A DNA stretch of 64,000 nt from Actinokineospora iranica (GTDB lineage: Bacteria; Actinomycetota; Actinomycetes; Mycobacteriales; Pseudonocardiaceae): positions 48,327-112,326 of the forward strand of contig NZ_FMZZ01000018.1 of assembly GCF_900101685.1 (NCBI RefSeq). The letters are read 5' to 3'. The notes beneath the pieces are model-generated. The model was not told the origin of the DNA. It did no database searches and saw only the letters and a program-made list of their open reading frames with translations. A program made the position numbers and the translations under genes. Shown here one piece after another: positions 17,319 through 28,326 of this stretch; within the stretch, counting starts at the first letter, position 1, and each line of letters starts with the position of its first letter.

Positions 17319-18731
17319 TCAGGCGCGGCAGACGGCGCTGCGGATGGGCGCGGGCTCGCTCTCGTAGACCTGGTGGACGTCGCTGCCCCGGACGGCGAAG
17401 CAGTACTTGCGGCCCGGGTCGACCGGGAGGGTGACACTGGTGCTGGTGCCGACGTACTCGACGCGGGCCTGGTCGCCTTCGGCGTCGATCACCACGGCGT
17501 AGTGCAGGCGCTTGCCGCTGTGCCAGGTCAACTCCACCTTGTCGGCCACGTCCTTGGGCGCGGCGAGGACCAGATCGACCGCGGGCGCTGAGCTGGCGGG
17601 CGCTGTGGTGGCGGAGGGTGGTGACGTCGGCGTCGGCCGCGCGCCGTCTGCGCTGTGCCGAGGGCCGGACTCGTCGCGGAGGGCGACGACAAGCGCGACG
17701 GCGGCGAGCACCGCCACCCCCGCGGCCACCAGCGGTCGGCGCGGCGCGGCGGCAGCCGGGGAAACCGGCGCGATCGGCTTGGGCGGTCCCGGGACCGGGA
17801 CCGGTTCGTCGCCCCCGACATCGGCCCCGGCTCCGGCGCCGACCCCGAAGCCGACCCCGAAGCCGCCCCCATCCCCGGCGTCGACAGCGAAGCCGACGTC
17901 GAACGGGACCGCGGGCTCGGTGCGCGGCGGCAGGCCGAGCGCGGTGCCGGTGATCGCCCGCGCGCCGGGCGCGCGCAGGGCGGCCAGGCGGGCCGCCGCG
18001 GTCGCGGCGTCGATGGGGCGGCGGGCGGCGTCGGGGGCCAGCAGGCTCGTGATGACGGCGGACAGCGCGGCGGGGACGTGTTTGCCGTCGATGGCCGGAA
18101 CCGGCTCGCCGAGCACGCGCAGGACCCGGTCGCCGGGCGTCTCGCCCAGCCGGACCGGATGCGGGGACTCGCCGGTGAGGGCGAGGTGCAGGACGGCGCC
18201 GAGGCCGTAGAGGTCGGCCCGTTCGGTGAACTCGCCGGTGCGCAGTGTCTCCGGGGGGCGGTATTCGACCGCGTGCAGCGGGTCCCGGGGGAACGCGTGC
18301 CGCAGGGCGACGCCGAAATCGGCCAGCACCGGCTCGCCCAAGGGGCCGAAGAGCACGTTGAACGGGGTCACGCCGCCGTGCACGACGCCCGCGGCGTGGG
18401 CGGCCGCCAACGCGGTCGCGATCTCGTGGCCGAGCACGACGGCGTCCTCGACCGGCAGGGCTCCGATCCGGCTGACCAGCGCGGCAAGGGACTCCGCGCA
18501 CAATGGCATCCGCAGCGCCTGCCTGCCGTCGGCGAGCCGGTCGACCGACTCGACCGGCAGGATGGACGGCAGCGCGGGCAGGGCGGCCCGCTCGCGGGCG
18601 AACGCCGCGGCGGTGCGCTTGTCGAAGCCGCGGGGGAAAACCTTGTACACGACCGGTTTGCCCGCGTGGAGCCCGGAGCAGATGGTGGCGACCGGCCCCG
18701 TGGTGAGTTCGTAAAGCGCGTCGCCGGACAC
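17319..18731 (-). CDS. membrane-anchored pseudokinase with C-terminal Fn3-like domain (copy B)
   Basis: A 470-residue paralogue of the protein at 5380-6684: kinase fold (1-265), Gly/Pro-rich linker, one membrane helix (about 335-355) and an extracytoplasmic Fn3-like domain ending IRSAVCRA. The beta3 lysine (K30, VYKVFPRGF) and a full DFG (D138) are kept, but the catalytic loop reads HGGVTPFN (H118-N125), again with Gly for the catalytic Asp. A shared substitution in both copies points to a stable non-catalytic family, not random decay. GTG 18731 is chosen because GGGGAGG lies 8 nt upstream; a GTG at 18740 would overlap that site. Confidence 0.8.
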   Translation of the reverse strand: MSGDALYELTTGPVATICSGLHAGKPVVYKVFPRGFDKRTAAAFARERAALPALPSILPVESVDRLADGRQALRMPLCAESLAALVSRIGALPVEDAVVLGHEIATALAAAHAAGVVHGGVTPFNVLFGPLGEPVLADFGVALRHAFPRDPLHAVEYRPPETLRTGEFTERADLYGLGAVLHLALTGESPHPVRLGETPGDRVLRVLGEPVPAIDGKHVPAALSAVITSLLAPDAARRPIDAATAAARLAALRAPGARAITGTALGLPPRTEPAVPFDVGFAVDAGDGGGFGVGFGVGAGAGADVGGDEPVPVPGPPKPIAPVSPAAAAPRRPLVAAGVAVLAAVALVVALRDESGPRHSADGARPTPTSPPSATTAPASSAPAVDLVLAAPKDVADKVELTWHSGKRLHYAVVIDAEGDQARVEYVGTSTSVTLPVDPGRKYCFAVRGSDVHQVYESEPAPIRSAVCRA

Positions 18732-18829
18732 CGGCCCCACCTCCCCTCGCGCTGTTCGTGAGGATCACGGTAAGGACGCCGGTATAGCGGCGGTACAGCC
18801 GCGTTCACCGGTCGGCGGGCGGCGTCCGC

Positions 18830-18849
18830 TGTCATCGAATCCTCATGTC
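18830..18849. repeat. 20-bp exact direct repeat, copy 2
   Basis: Identical to 14830-14849. Here it lies between the divergent pseudokinase B (start 18731) and the EccE-like gene (start 18895). On the minus strand it still offers GAGGA and an ATG, but the open frame behind that ATG shows no recognisable domain. Confidence 0.8.
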
Positions 18850-18894
18850 TCCGGCGCGATGCTGGGGGCCACAACGCGTTCTCGGAGGTGCACA

Positions 18895-19860
18895 GTGGAC
18901 AGCGCAGCGCGCACGACATCGGTCCAGCCGGACGAGCCGACGGTGGCCACATCGGCGCGGGCGTGGCGGCCATCGCTCACTGCGCCCCTGTCGGAGAACG
19001 GCACGGTGCCGCTTCCCGCGTCGGCGGTCTTGGCCCTGGCCGAACTCCCGCGCGTGCCGCGCACGGGCCTGGTGCGCGGGCCGGGACTGGGCGAACGGAC
19101 GCGGCGGATCGCGGCGTTCCCGTTCCGCGGGCGGCGGCACGCCCTGCCCGGGGACATCCGCAAGGCGCAGGCGCTGCTGACCCGGGTGCGGCCGGGCGCG
19201 GTCCTGGTTCCCACCACCGCGGGCCTGGTCGTCCGGCACCCGGCGGGCGTGACCGCGGTCCTGCGGTCGAAGCGGGTGAGCGCGGACCGGCTGCCCAACC
19301 CGGTCGAGCTGCTTTCCTGCGGCCCGAACGTGGCGGCACAGGCGCTGTTCCACTGTTTTCCGGGGCAGCCCCCGCGCGCCTGGCTGACCGTCCACTCGGG
19401 ACTGTCTGGTTCGGACGACCCAGAGCGGGTCCACCACCACACCCTGAACCAGGCGCGGGCACGCCTTGACGGCGCGGAAACGACGGCCGAGACCGATCCG
19501 GCCACGCTCACCGCGCTGGCCCACGTCACCGGCGGCTACCTGGAGACCCGTGAGACCTGGCGGTTCTGGCGGGCGGGCGCGGTCACGCAGGCGTGCTTCC
19601 GGGTCGAGGGCACGCCCCACCCGCACCTCGTCGCCACCCTGCTCACCCGTGCCCCGGGCGTCGCGGTCACGGTGGCCTGGAACGCCCACCCGCGCGGGCA
19701 GGGCATCGTCGTGCGGCTGGCGGCCACCACCGACAGCGCGGTCGACAGCGCCGCGCACACCCTCGCCTGCCTGGTCGCCCCGCTCCGCCTCGTCCGCCTC
19801 GACGGCGCCCACGTGGCCGGACTCGCCGCGACTTTGCCGATCGGGCACCTGTCCCGCTGA
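18895..19860 (+). CDS. EccE-like (type VII secretion-associated) protein
   Basis: A 321-residue protein, rich in Ala/Arg, with no clear membrane helix. The C-terminal half (RLDGAHVAGLAATLPIGH near the end, and the VTVAWNAHPRGQGIVVRLA strand region) resembles actinobacterial proteins labelled type VII secretion protein EccE. In true EccE proteins two N-terminal membrane helices anchor the protein to the ESX core; these are not seen, so this is either a soluble relative or a misassignment. No EccB, EccC, EccD or WXG100 gene is nearby. GTG 18895 follows CGGAGG with 6-nt spacing. Confidence 0.45.
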   Translation: MDSAARTTSVQPDEPTVATSARAWRPSLTAPLSENGTVPLPASAVLALAELPRVPRTGLVRGPGLGERTRRIAAFPFRGRRHALPGDIRKAQALLTRVRPGAVLVPTTAGLVVRHPAGVTAVLRSKRVSADRLPNPVELLSCGPNVAAQALFHCFPGQPPRAWLTVHSGLSGSDDPERVHHHTLNQARARLDGAETTAETDPATLTALAHVTGGYLETRETWRFWRAGAVTQACFRVEGTPHPHLVATLLTRAPGVAVTVAWNAHPRGQGIVVRLAATTDSAVDSAAHTLACLVAPLRLVRLDGAHVAGLAATLPIGHLSR

Positions 19861-20003
19861 CTGTCGGCCTGGCTTTCCCGTTCGTCGGCAACCCCGCTGG
19901 GTGAATCGCGTTGCTTTCGCCACTGAAACACCCGATCGTTCGCGTGGTCATCCGGGCCGCCTGGCCCCAGCGTGTCCTCAGTCGCGAGTCACGGGAGGCG
20001 GGC

Positions 20004-20145
20004 ATGGCCGGTCGCACGAAGTTCCTGCTGGACGAGTCGGAACTGCCGACCCAGTGGTACAACATCGTCCCCGATCTGCCCGCGCCGCCACCGCCGCCGC
20101 CGCACCCGGGCACGAAAGAGCCGGCCGGGCCAGACGATCTGGCGC
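20004..20145 (+). pseudogene. 5' fragment of a TrpB-like (TrpB2) tryptophan synthase beta gene
   Basis: The first about 45 codons are a near-perfect TrpB2 N-terminus ([16 protein letters not shown] followed by a proline run and HPGTKEP), preceded by GGGAGG 6 nt upstream of ATG 20004. Tryptophan synthase beta similarity then stops abruptly at about 20145. The rest of a gene of more than 400 codons is absent, and the sequence passes into a different, methyltransferase-like fragment. It keeps its own ribosome-binding site but cannot encode a working enzyme. Confidence 0.75.
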
Positions 20146-20169
20146 GCCGTCGACAGAGCGCCGCGTGCC

Positions 20170-20729
20170 AGGCTGGATCAGACCCGCGAGGGCGGCCTCA
20201 TTCTGGCCGACCTCAAGATCGGCACAAGTGCGGGCAACCTGGTCACTCTCCCCCGGACCCGCGACGGCGCCGAGGGCCGGTTTGTCGACGGCCCGCCGAC
20301 TTCATGGCACTGCGCGGGAATACCGACCATCCCACTCGGGAGCGTGCCCACGCGCGCCGCCGGGCGACAAACGTGACCGAAGAACGCCCGTGGGAGTTCC
20401 CCGTGTGGTGGTTCTTGGCGTGCGTGTCCATGCCCGCGGGCGTCCGATTCGGCTACACGATCAACCAGGACACCGCAACCCCCGAAGCTGTTTTCCTCAG
20501 CTGTCCGGACGGCTCATGGGCCGAGGTGTCGACCGGCCCAGCAGACGCACCGCGCAGCGTGTGGGAGGACGGGCCTGCGGGCTTGTGGTCCGCCGTCGAG
20601 CGAGCACGCGACCTCTGGATGACACACGGACAGCCCCGATGGAGCCGACTAGGGCTCACCGTCAGCGATGAAGAACACCGGGTGTGGCTCGACAGCCCCA
20701 GCGGCCCGAACTGGACACTCCAGCCGTAA
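20170..20729 (+). pseudogene. C-terminal part of a PIMT-type methyltransferase, frameshifted
   Basis: From about 20170 one frame encodes [20 protein letters not shown]..., typical of the post-SAM-domain region of protein-L-isoaspartate-type methyltransferases used in actinobacterial peptide-modification systems. At about 20285 similarity switches to another frame ([15 protein letters not shown], then [14 protein letters not shown]), ending in the usual [20 protein letters not shown]. The SAM-binding N-terminus is missing and a frameshift divides the rest, so this is a relic. An ATG near 20370 could in principle express only the last about 120 residues. Confidence 0.6.
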
Positions 20730-20860
20730 CCGTCCTCGGCGGTTTCCTCGGCTTGGCTCGCCCAGCGCGTCCTGCGCCGCTGACCCCGAGGGCCACCGAG
20801 GAAAGCCGGTGGTGACCCAGCGTAGGGGCGATGTCGGTCGGCTGTGGCACCATCCGAAGG

Positions 20861-21304
<444 letters not shown>

Positions 21305-21314
21305 CCTGGCCGCC

Positions 21315-21725
21315 ATGGACATCACCATTCACGCGAGTTTCCTCCCGCACGACGACCCGGACGCAGCCCTCGCCTTCTACCGCGACACGCTCGGCTTCGA
21401 GGTCCGCAACGACGTCGGCTACGCCGGGATGCGCTGGCTCACCGTCGGCCCGGTCGGCCAGCCCGGCACGTCCATCGTGCTGCACCCGCCCGCCGCGGAC
21501 CCCGGCGTCACCGACGACGAGCGCCGCACCATCACCGAGATGATGGCCAAGGGCACCTACGCGGGCATCCTGCTGGCCACCCCCGACCTGGACGACACCT
21601 TCGCGCGGCTGCAGGCGAGCGCCGCCGAGATCGTCCAAGAGCCCACCGAGCAGCCCTACGGCGTGCGCGACTGCGCCGTCCGCGACCCCGCGGGCAACCT
21701 GATCCGCGTCCAGGAACGGCGCTGA
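21315..21725 (+). CDS. VOC (glyoxalase/bleomycin-resistance) family protein
   Basis: A 136-residue two-module VOC protein. The first beta-alpha-beta unit starts ITIHASFLPHDDPDAALAFY with RDTLGFEVRNDVGY; the second ends in DCAVRDPAGNLIRVQE. Metal-ligand positions (His in the first strand, Glu near the C-terminus) are present. Family members are metal-dependent lyases, dioxygenases or drug-binding proteins; the substrate is not predictable. Paired with the AraC regulator just upstream. ATG 21315 has TAGCCT 7 nt before it and no Shine-Dalgarno. Confidence 0.88.
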   Translation: MDITIHASFLPHDDPDAALAFYRDTLGFEVRNDVGYAGMRWLTVGPVGQPGTSIVLHPPAADPGVTDDERRTITEMMAKGTYAGILLATPDLDDTFARLQASAAEIVQEPTEQPYGVRDCAVRDPAGNLIRVQERR

Positions 21726-21825
21726 GCCCGGTCTGAGAGAGGGACACCCTAGTGAGCGAGCTTGCGAGCGAACAATCGACACAGTGCGTAGGCACGCGAG
21801 GCCACCGGCCTTGTGAGGTGGCCTG

Positions 21826-24207
<2,382 letters not shown>

Positions 24208-24268
24208 CCCTGCCGAACCACGCCATGACCGACATCGAGGTCTCGGCAAGCCTTACACGATGACAGGC

Positions 24269-24274
24269 TAACCT
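24269..24274 (+). promoter_or_regulatory. -10 element of a leaderless promoter for the methyltransferase
   Basis: TAACCT lies 7 nt before GTG 24282. Confidence 0.45.
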
Positions 24275-24281
24275 GCCCAAT

Positions 24282-24917
24282 GTGGACGACGGCGTGGTGG
24301 AAAGCTCATCTGAATTGGCCGCGCACTGGGACGACGCGTACGGCCATGGCGATGCGACGCGCAGTTGGTATCAGACCGAGGCGGACGGGTCGCTGCGGAT
24401 GTTCGAGCGCTGCGCGGTCGTGCCCGCGGACAGCGTCGTGGACGTCGGCGCCGGGGCGTCCACCCTGGTCGACGCGCTGCTCGCCCGAGGGCACAGCGAC
24501 GTGACGGTGCTCGACATCTCCGCGGCCGGACTGGACACCGCGCGGCGGCGGCTCGGCCCGGCCGCTGACCGGGTCAACTGGCTCGTGCGGGACCTGCTCG
24601 CGTGGCGGCCGGAGCGGACCTACCGGGTGTGGCACGACCGCGCGGTGTTCCACTTCCTCACCACCGACGAGGCGCGCGGCCAGTACCTGCGGGTTCTGCG
24701 CGCCGCGACCGCCCCCGGCTCCGTCGCGGTGTTCGCCACGTTCGCGCCGGACGGCCCGGAACGCTGCTCCGGCCTACCCGTCGCCCGATACAGCGCGGCC
24801 GGGTTGGCGGCGGTGCTCGACGCGCACTGGCTGCCCGTCGCCGACGGCCGCGAGCGGCACCGCACCCCGTTCGGCGCCGTGCAGCCCTTCACCTGGGCCG
24901 CGTTCCGCCGCTGCTAG
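24282..24917 (+). CDS. class I SAM-dependent methyltransferase
   Basis: A 211-residue protein with a Rossmann-type SAM-binding core: motif I VVDVGAGASTLVDAL (about residues 49-63), an acidic residue at the end of beta2 (VTVLDIS), and YRVWHDRAVFHFLT at the post-motif region. It ends with a short GAVQPFTWAAFRR strand, like many small bacterial methyltransferases of the Methyltransf_12/25 type. No substrate is indicated. GTG 24282 lacks a Shine-Dalgarno; TAACCT is 7 nt upstream. It runs convergent with the DJ-1/PfpI gene. Confidence 0.88.
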   Translation: MDDGVVESSSELAAHWDDAYGHGDATRSWYQTEADGSLRMFERCAVVPADSVVDVGAGASTLVDALLARGHSDVTVLDISAAGLDTARRRLGPAADRVNWLVRDLLAWRPERTYRVWHDRAVFHFLTTDEARGQYLRVLRAATAPGSVAVFATFAPDGPERCSGLPVARYSAAGLAAVLDAHWLPVADGRERHRTPFGAVQPFTWAAFRRC

Positions 24918-24947
24918 GCCGATTCCGGTGCTGTCGCTTGTGGACAG

Positions 24948-25688
24948 TCAGGTGCGCTGCTCGCGGCGCAGGAACTCCCTGAGCCTGCGCCCCTGCCGGG
25001 TGCGAACCGTCAGGGGTTCCTCGTGCCGGGGCGGGGGAATGTCGCTGGGGACAGGCGGCAGCGTGTCCAGGATCTCGCGGGCGCGTTCCCTGGCCGCGTC
25101 GGAGGCGGTGGTGGGCGATCCCGCGTGGAAGGGCGGCTGCGGGTCGTACTGGACGATGAGCTGGATCGCTTCCGCGGTGACCTGGTCGGTGACGCGGGCG
25201 ACCAGGGCCAGGGCCATGTCGATGCCCGCCGAGACGCCCGCCGAGGTGATGATGCGGTGTCTTTCCTGGAACACCACCCGGTCGGGGAGGTAGCGGACGC
25301 CGTATTTCCGCAACTGCTGGGCCGCGACCCAGTGGGTGGTGGCGTCGAGGCCCTCGTACAGGATGTCCGCCGCGCAGAGGATCAGGGCGCCCGTGCAGAC
25401 CGAGGTCGTCCAGAGGGTCGTGGGGTGGACCGCGGCGAGCCAGCGCACCAGGTGCTCGGGTGGGGTGCGCGCCTCCGGGCCGCCGGGCACGACGAGGATG
25501 TCGCAGGAGTCGATGTCGTCCAGCGCCGCGTCCGCGGTGATCTCCAGAACCTGGCTGTCGGCGCGCACCGGCCCCGGGTGCGCCGAGGCGAAAACCACCT
25601 CGGCGTCGGGCATGAGGCGCAGCACCTCGTAGGGGCCGACGGCGTCGAGCGCGGTGAAACCGGGATAAAGCGGGATCACGATACGCAT
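24948..25688 (-). CDS. DJ-1/PfpI-family protein
   Basis: A 246-residue protein with the GATase1-like DJ-1/PfpI fold. It opens with RIVIPLYPGFTALDAVGPYE, the nucleophile-elbow cysteine sits in TSVCTGALIL, and the usual ATTHW strand follows. Relatives act as isonitrile hydratases (InhA-type), glyoxalase III or sensors. It lacks the AraC DNA-binding domain found in GlxA regulators, so it is enzyme-like. A basic tail (about residues 200-246) is extra. ATG 25688 is preceded by GAAGGA. Confidence 0.88.
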   Translation of the reverse strand: MRIVIPLYPGFTALDAVGPYEVLRLMPDAEVVFASAHPGPVRADSQVLEITADAALDDIDSCDILVVPGGPEARTPPEHLVRWLAAVHPTTLWTTSVCTGALILCAADILYEGLDATTHWVAAQQLRKYGVRYLPDRVVFQERHRIITSAGVSAGIDMALALVARVTDQVTAEAIQLIVQYDPQPPFHAGSPTTASDAARERAREILDTLPPVPSDIPPPRHEEPLTVRTRQGRRLREFLRREQRT

Positions 25689-26600
25689 GTGAGTCCTTCC
25701 CTGGCCTCGCGGCACGCCGCGGCTTTTCGGCCGCGGGCAGAACTGAACGCTGGGACGAGACAACGACACCACGATCAGCCGAGGACCGTCCATGCCCCGA
25801 TGCGGTGATAGTTGGTTCACGCGATGGGAGGAGGTTGAACCGGAGTTCTGGTGCGGGTGCCGGGGGCGATCCAGGCGGGAAATGAGGACGCAGCGAGTTT
25901 CGCACTGTGGCACCGGGTGCCTGCTGAAACCGGAGGACGCGCTGCGCTCGGTCGACGGCTGCGGCGGCGTGGCGCTTTCCTAGTGGGACGAGAGCAGCAA
26001 GCGCTCCCGCGAACACGGTGTCTCGAAAGTGCTCACGGACAAGACGCGCGCCTTCTCCTGCGCCGGTGACACCGTGGACAACCCGCTGTATTCCTACCTC
26101 TTGCAGAAAAACAACATCGACCACCGCAGTGAAGCCCGACGCGAACCACAGCGAACCCAAGATACGGCTGGTGGGCACCCTCGGAGGACCGAAAGGAGAC
26201 CGAAGAGCGCGACAAGAAGTACGAGAAAGACGCCGTCGAGCTGTTGAACAACAATATCGTGACCTGGCTGACCGCGGTGCCGAGTATGAAGGCAAGTCCC
26301 TGCGCTCCGGCCTGGCACAGCCGCGGGCAGCGGGCGACGCCCGTCCGCCCGGCTGCGCGGGCCGGTCGGCGCGGGACCTGGTGCGCCACTCGGTCATCGA
26401 CGCCTCGGGCGTCCTGGTCCCCACGGACGCGGAGACGGCCGAACTCGGCGCCCTGGCCACAGCATCCCGTCCGTCCTCGGTTGACCGTCCCAACCGAACG
26501 CTCCACCGGTCTTCCCCCACCAGACGCTTCCGGACCGCTGACGCCCGCCCCCGCCGTGGCTCGCGCGAAAACCGTCGGTGCCCTCGCGTATAACCGGCGC
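25689..26600 (+). other. 912-bp stretch without a recognisable gene
   Basis: No frame here shows a known domain, a good ribosome-binding site and actinomycete codon bias together. Around 26030-26280 the base composition drops and two frames carry protein-like pieces (DNPLYSYLLQKNNID and KYEKDAVELLNNN) that do not join into one open frame. This suggests decayed or foreign coding sequence. A 191-codon open frame at 26018-26593 is possible but is very Arg-rich and unlike any family I know. Confidence 0.5.
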
Positions 26601-27053
26601 ATGACACTGCACTGGAAACTCGTGATCGACACCGTGGACGCGCCCACCCTCGCCGACTTCTGGGCCGCCGCCCTCGGCTACGAGGTGGAAGACCCCAGCG
26701 CGCTGATCGCCAACCTCCTCGCCGCGGGACACCTCGACCAGGCCGCCGTCACCGAACACCGCGGTCGCCGGATCTTCCGCGGCTACGCGGGCATCCGCCA
26801 CCCGGACGACCCCTTCGACCCGACCACCGGCATCGGCCGGGGCCGCAGACTCCTGTTCCAGGACGTCCCAGAGCCCAAGACGACCAAGAACCGCCTGCAC
26901 ATCGACATCCACAGCGACCCAGGCGGCCTGGCCGCCCTGGTCGAACGACTGGAGTCACTGGGCGCCACCCGCGTCCGCGAGGTGGACAAGGGCCCAGCGG
27001 GCCACTGGTGGGTGATGCGCGACCCGGAGGACAACGAGTTCTGCGCGACCTGA
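26601..27053 (+). CDS. VOC-family (glyoxalase-like) protein
   Basis: A 150-residue VOC protein: first module LHWKLVIDTVDAPTLADFW with AAALGYEVED, second module NRLHIDIHSDPGG ending in HWWVMRDPEDNEFCAT. This is the Glyoxalase_6-type layout common in actinomycetes. The final DPEDNEFC is the usual metal-binding and product-loop region. Function and substrate are unknown. ATG 26601 has TATAAC about 6 nt upstream and no ribosome-binding site. It stands alone between non-coding stretches. Confidence 0.85.
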   Translation: MTLHWKLVIDTVDAPTLADFWAAALGYEVEDPSALIANLLAAGHLDQAAVTEHRGRRIFRGYAGIRHPDDPFDPTTGIGRGRRLLFQDVPEPKTTKNRLHIDIHSDPGGLAALVERLESLGATRVREVDKGPAGHWWVMRDPEDNEFCAT

Positions 27054-27223
27054 CCCGGCCGTGCGTCGGCGCGGGCCCGCCGCTCTCTGTGGGGTCTGTG
27101 ACCGCCTCCGAACAGCACAGCGGCCGTTCTCCCGCCGGTCTCGAACCGGTCTGCGGGCGGTCAGGGAGTAGCGCTACCGGCTCTTCGGCGCCGCTTTCCC
27201 GGTTGTGATCGACGTTGTCCGGT

Positions 27224-27266
27224 GCGGCCTGCCAGTCCTCGCTGGGCGCTCGGACCGGCAGGCCGC
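27224..27266 (-). terminator. strong hairpin, probable terminator of the imine-reductase-like gene
   Basis: A 15-bp stem (27224-27238 with 27252-27266, one mismatch) encloses a 13-nt loop, 22 bp beyond the minus-strand stop codon at 27289. There is no T-tract, which is usual in GC-rich actinomycetes. Confidence 0.6.
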
Positions 27267-27288
27267 TGTGGTGGGAACGGCGCCGGTC

Positions 27289-28185
27289 TCAGGCGGAGGG
27301 CTTGCGGAACTGCTCGATCAGCGCGGCGTAGCCGCTGCTCGCGTGGCCCGCGGCCATCGCGCGGTCGCCGAACGCCTTGAACAGCGCGGGCAGTTCGGTG
27401 TTGACGCCAAGCTCCTTGCTCTCGTCGAGCAGGTGCGCCATCGAGCCGACGTGGGTGGCGACGGAGGCGTCGTCGCCGGGGTACTCGCCCGCGTCGACCT
27501 GTGCGGCGTAGGCGTCGACAGTCTGGGCGACCACGGCGATGAGCGGGGTGGCCAGCGTCGCGAAGTCGGTGGCCTTGACGCCCGCGGCGCCCAGCAGCGC
27601 CGCGCCGTGCAGGAAGCTGTTCTGGATGCCCCACATGACGCCGAGCAGCGCGACGTCGTGGAGGCTGGCCAGGCCGGGGTCCTCGCCGAGGTAGAGGGTC
27701 GCGGCGGGGGCGAGGGCCTTGAGGGTCGCCTCGTGCTCGTCGTAGGCGGACTTCGGGCCGCTGTGCAGCAGCACCGCCGCATCGGTGCCGATCCCGGCCG
27801 GGAAGGCCATGATCGCGCCGTCGAGATAGCCCGCGGCCTCGTGGTCCTTGGCCCACTTCGCGGTGTCGCGGGCCTGCGACGAGCTCGCGCTGCCGAGGTT
27901 CACCAGGGTGCGGCCCGCCAGCGAGCCCGCCAGCGGGTCGAGCAGTTCGTGCGCGGCGGCGTAGTCGGAGACGCAGACGACGACCAGCGGACTGGCCTCG
28001 ACGGCGTCCTTGACCGAGGCGGCCAGGGCCGCGCCGGTGGCGACGAGCTCATCGGCCTTGTCCGCGGAACGGTTCCAGACCGTGGTCGGGTGCCCGTTCT
28101 TGAGGAACGCGGCAGCCAATGCCTGGCCCATCAGGCCGAGGCCGATGACGGTGACGGGCGCCTGGGCGGCATTGGGGTTGGGCAT
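27289..28185 (-). CDS. NAD(P)-binding dehydrogenase of the 6PGDH / imine reductase type
   Basis: A 298-residue protein with an N-terminal Rossmann domain (VTVIGLGLMGQALAAAF, then WNRSADKADEL) and an all-helical C-terminal dimerisation domain. The segment YLDGAIMAFPAGIGT places an Asp at the position used by many imine reductases, and GVMWGIQNSFLHGAALLGA matches the long interdomain helix of that family. Such enzymes use NADPH to reduce cyclic imines or beta-hydroxyacid-like substrates. ATG 28185 follows GGGAGTG. It is divergent from the GlxA-type regulator, its likely controller, and lies about 1.3 kb from the PKS 3' end, so a tailoring role is possible. Confidence 0.82.
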   Translation of the reverse strand: MPNPNAAQAPVTVIGLGLMGQALAAAFLKNGHPTTVWNRSADKADELVATGAALAASVKDAVEASPLVVVCVSDYAAAHELLDPLAGSLAGRTLVNLGSASSSQARDTAKWAKDHEAAGYLDGAIMAFPAGIGTDAAVLLHSGPKSAYDEHEATLKALAPAATLYLGEDPGLASLHDVALLGVMWGIQNSFLHGAALLGAAGVKATDFATLATPLIAVVAQTVDAYAAQVDAGEYPGDDASVATHVGSMAHLLDESKELGVNTELPALFKAFGDRAMAAGHASSGYAALIEQFRKPSA

Positions 28186-28313
28186 CGGTTTCACTCCCGT
28201 TCGGTCCGCGCGGGTGAACACGCGGTGTGGACGACCCCTTGCGCGGCAACGATTTCACCGATGGCGGACAGCCGACAGTGGCAGAACTGACCATTTCCGA
28301 ACGATTCCTGCCG

Positions 28314-28319
28314 TACACT
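28314..28319 (+). promoter_or_regulatory. -10 element of a leaderless promoter for the GlxA-type gene
   Basis: TACACT lies 7 nt before ATG 28327. It supports ATG 28327 over the in-frame GTG at 28321, which would begin only 1 nt after the hexamer. Confidence 0.45.
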
Positions 28320-28326
28320 CGTGATC

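Noticed and set aside
18740..18835. Small coding gene starting at the ATG inside the second 20-bp repeat (minus strand)
   Set aside because: The frame runs into the pseudokinase coding region as a shadow, and its first 35 residues show no family resemblance.
26018..26593. A possible 191-residue protein
   Set aside because: Very Arg-rich, no ribosome-binding site, no recognised domain, and competing protein-like pieces occur in other frames, so it is described only as a gene-free stretch.
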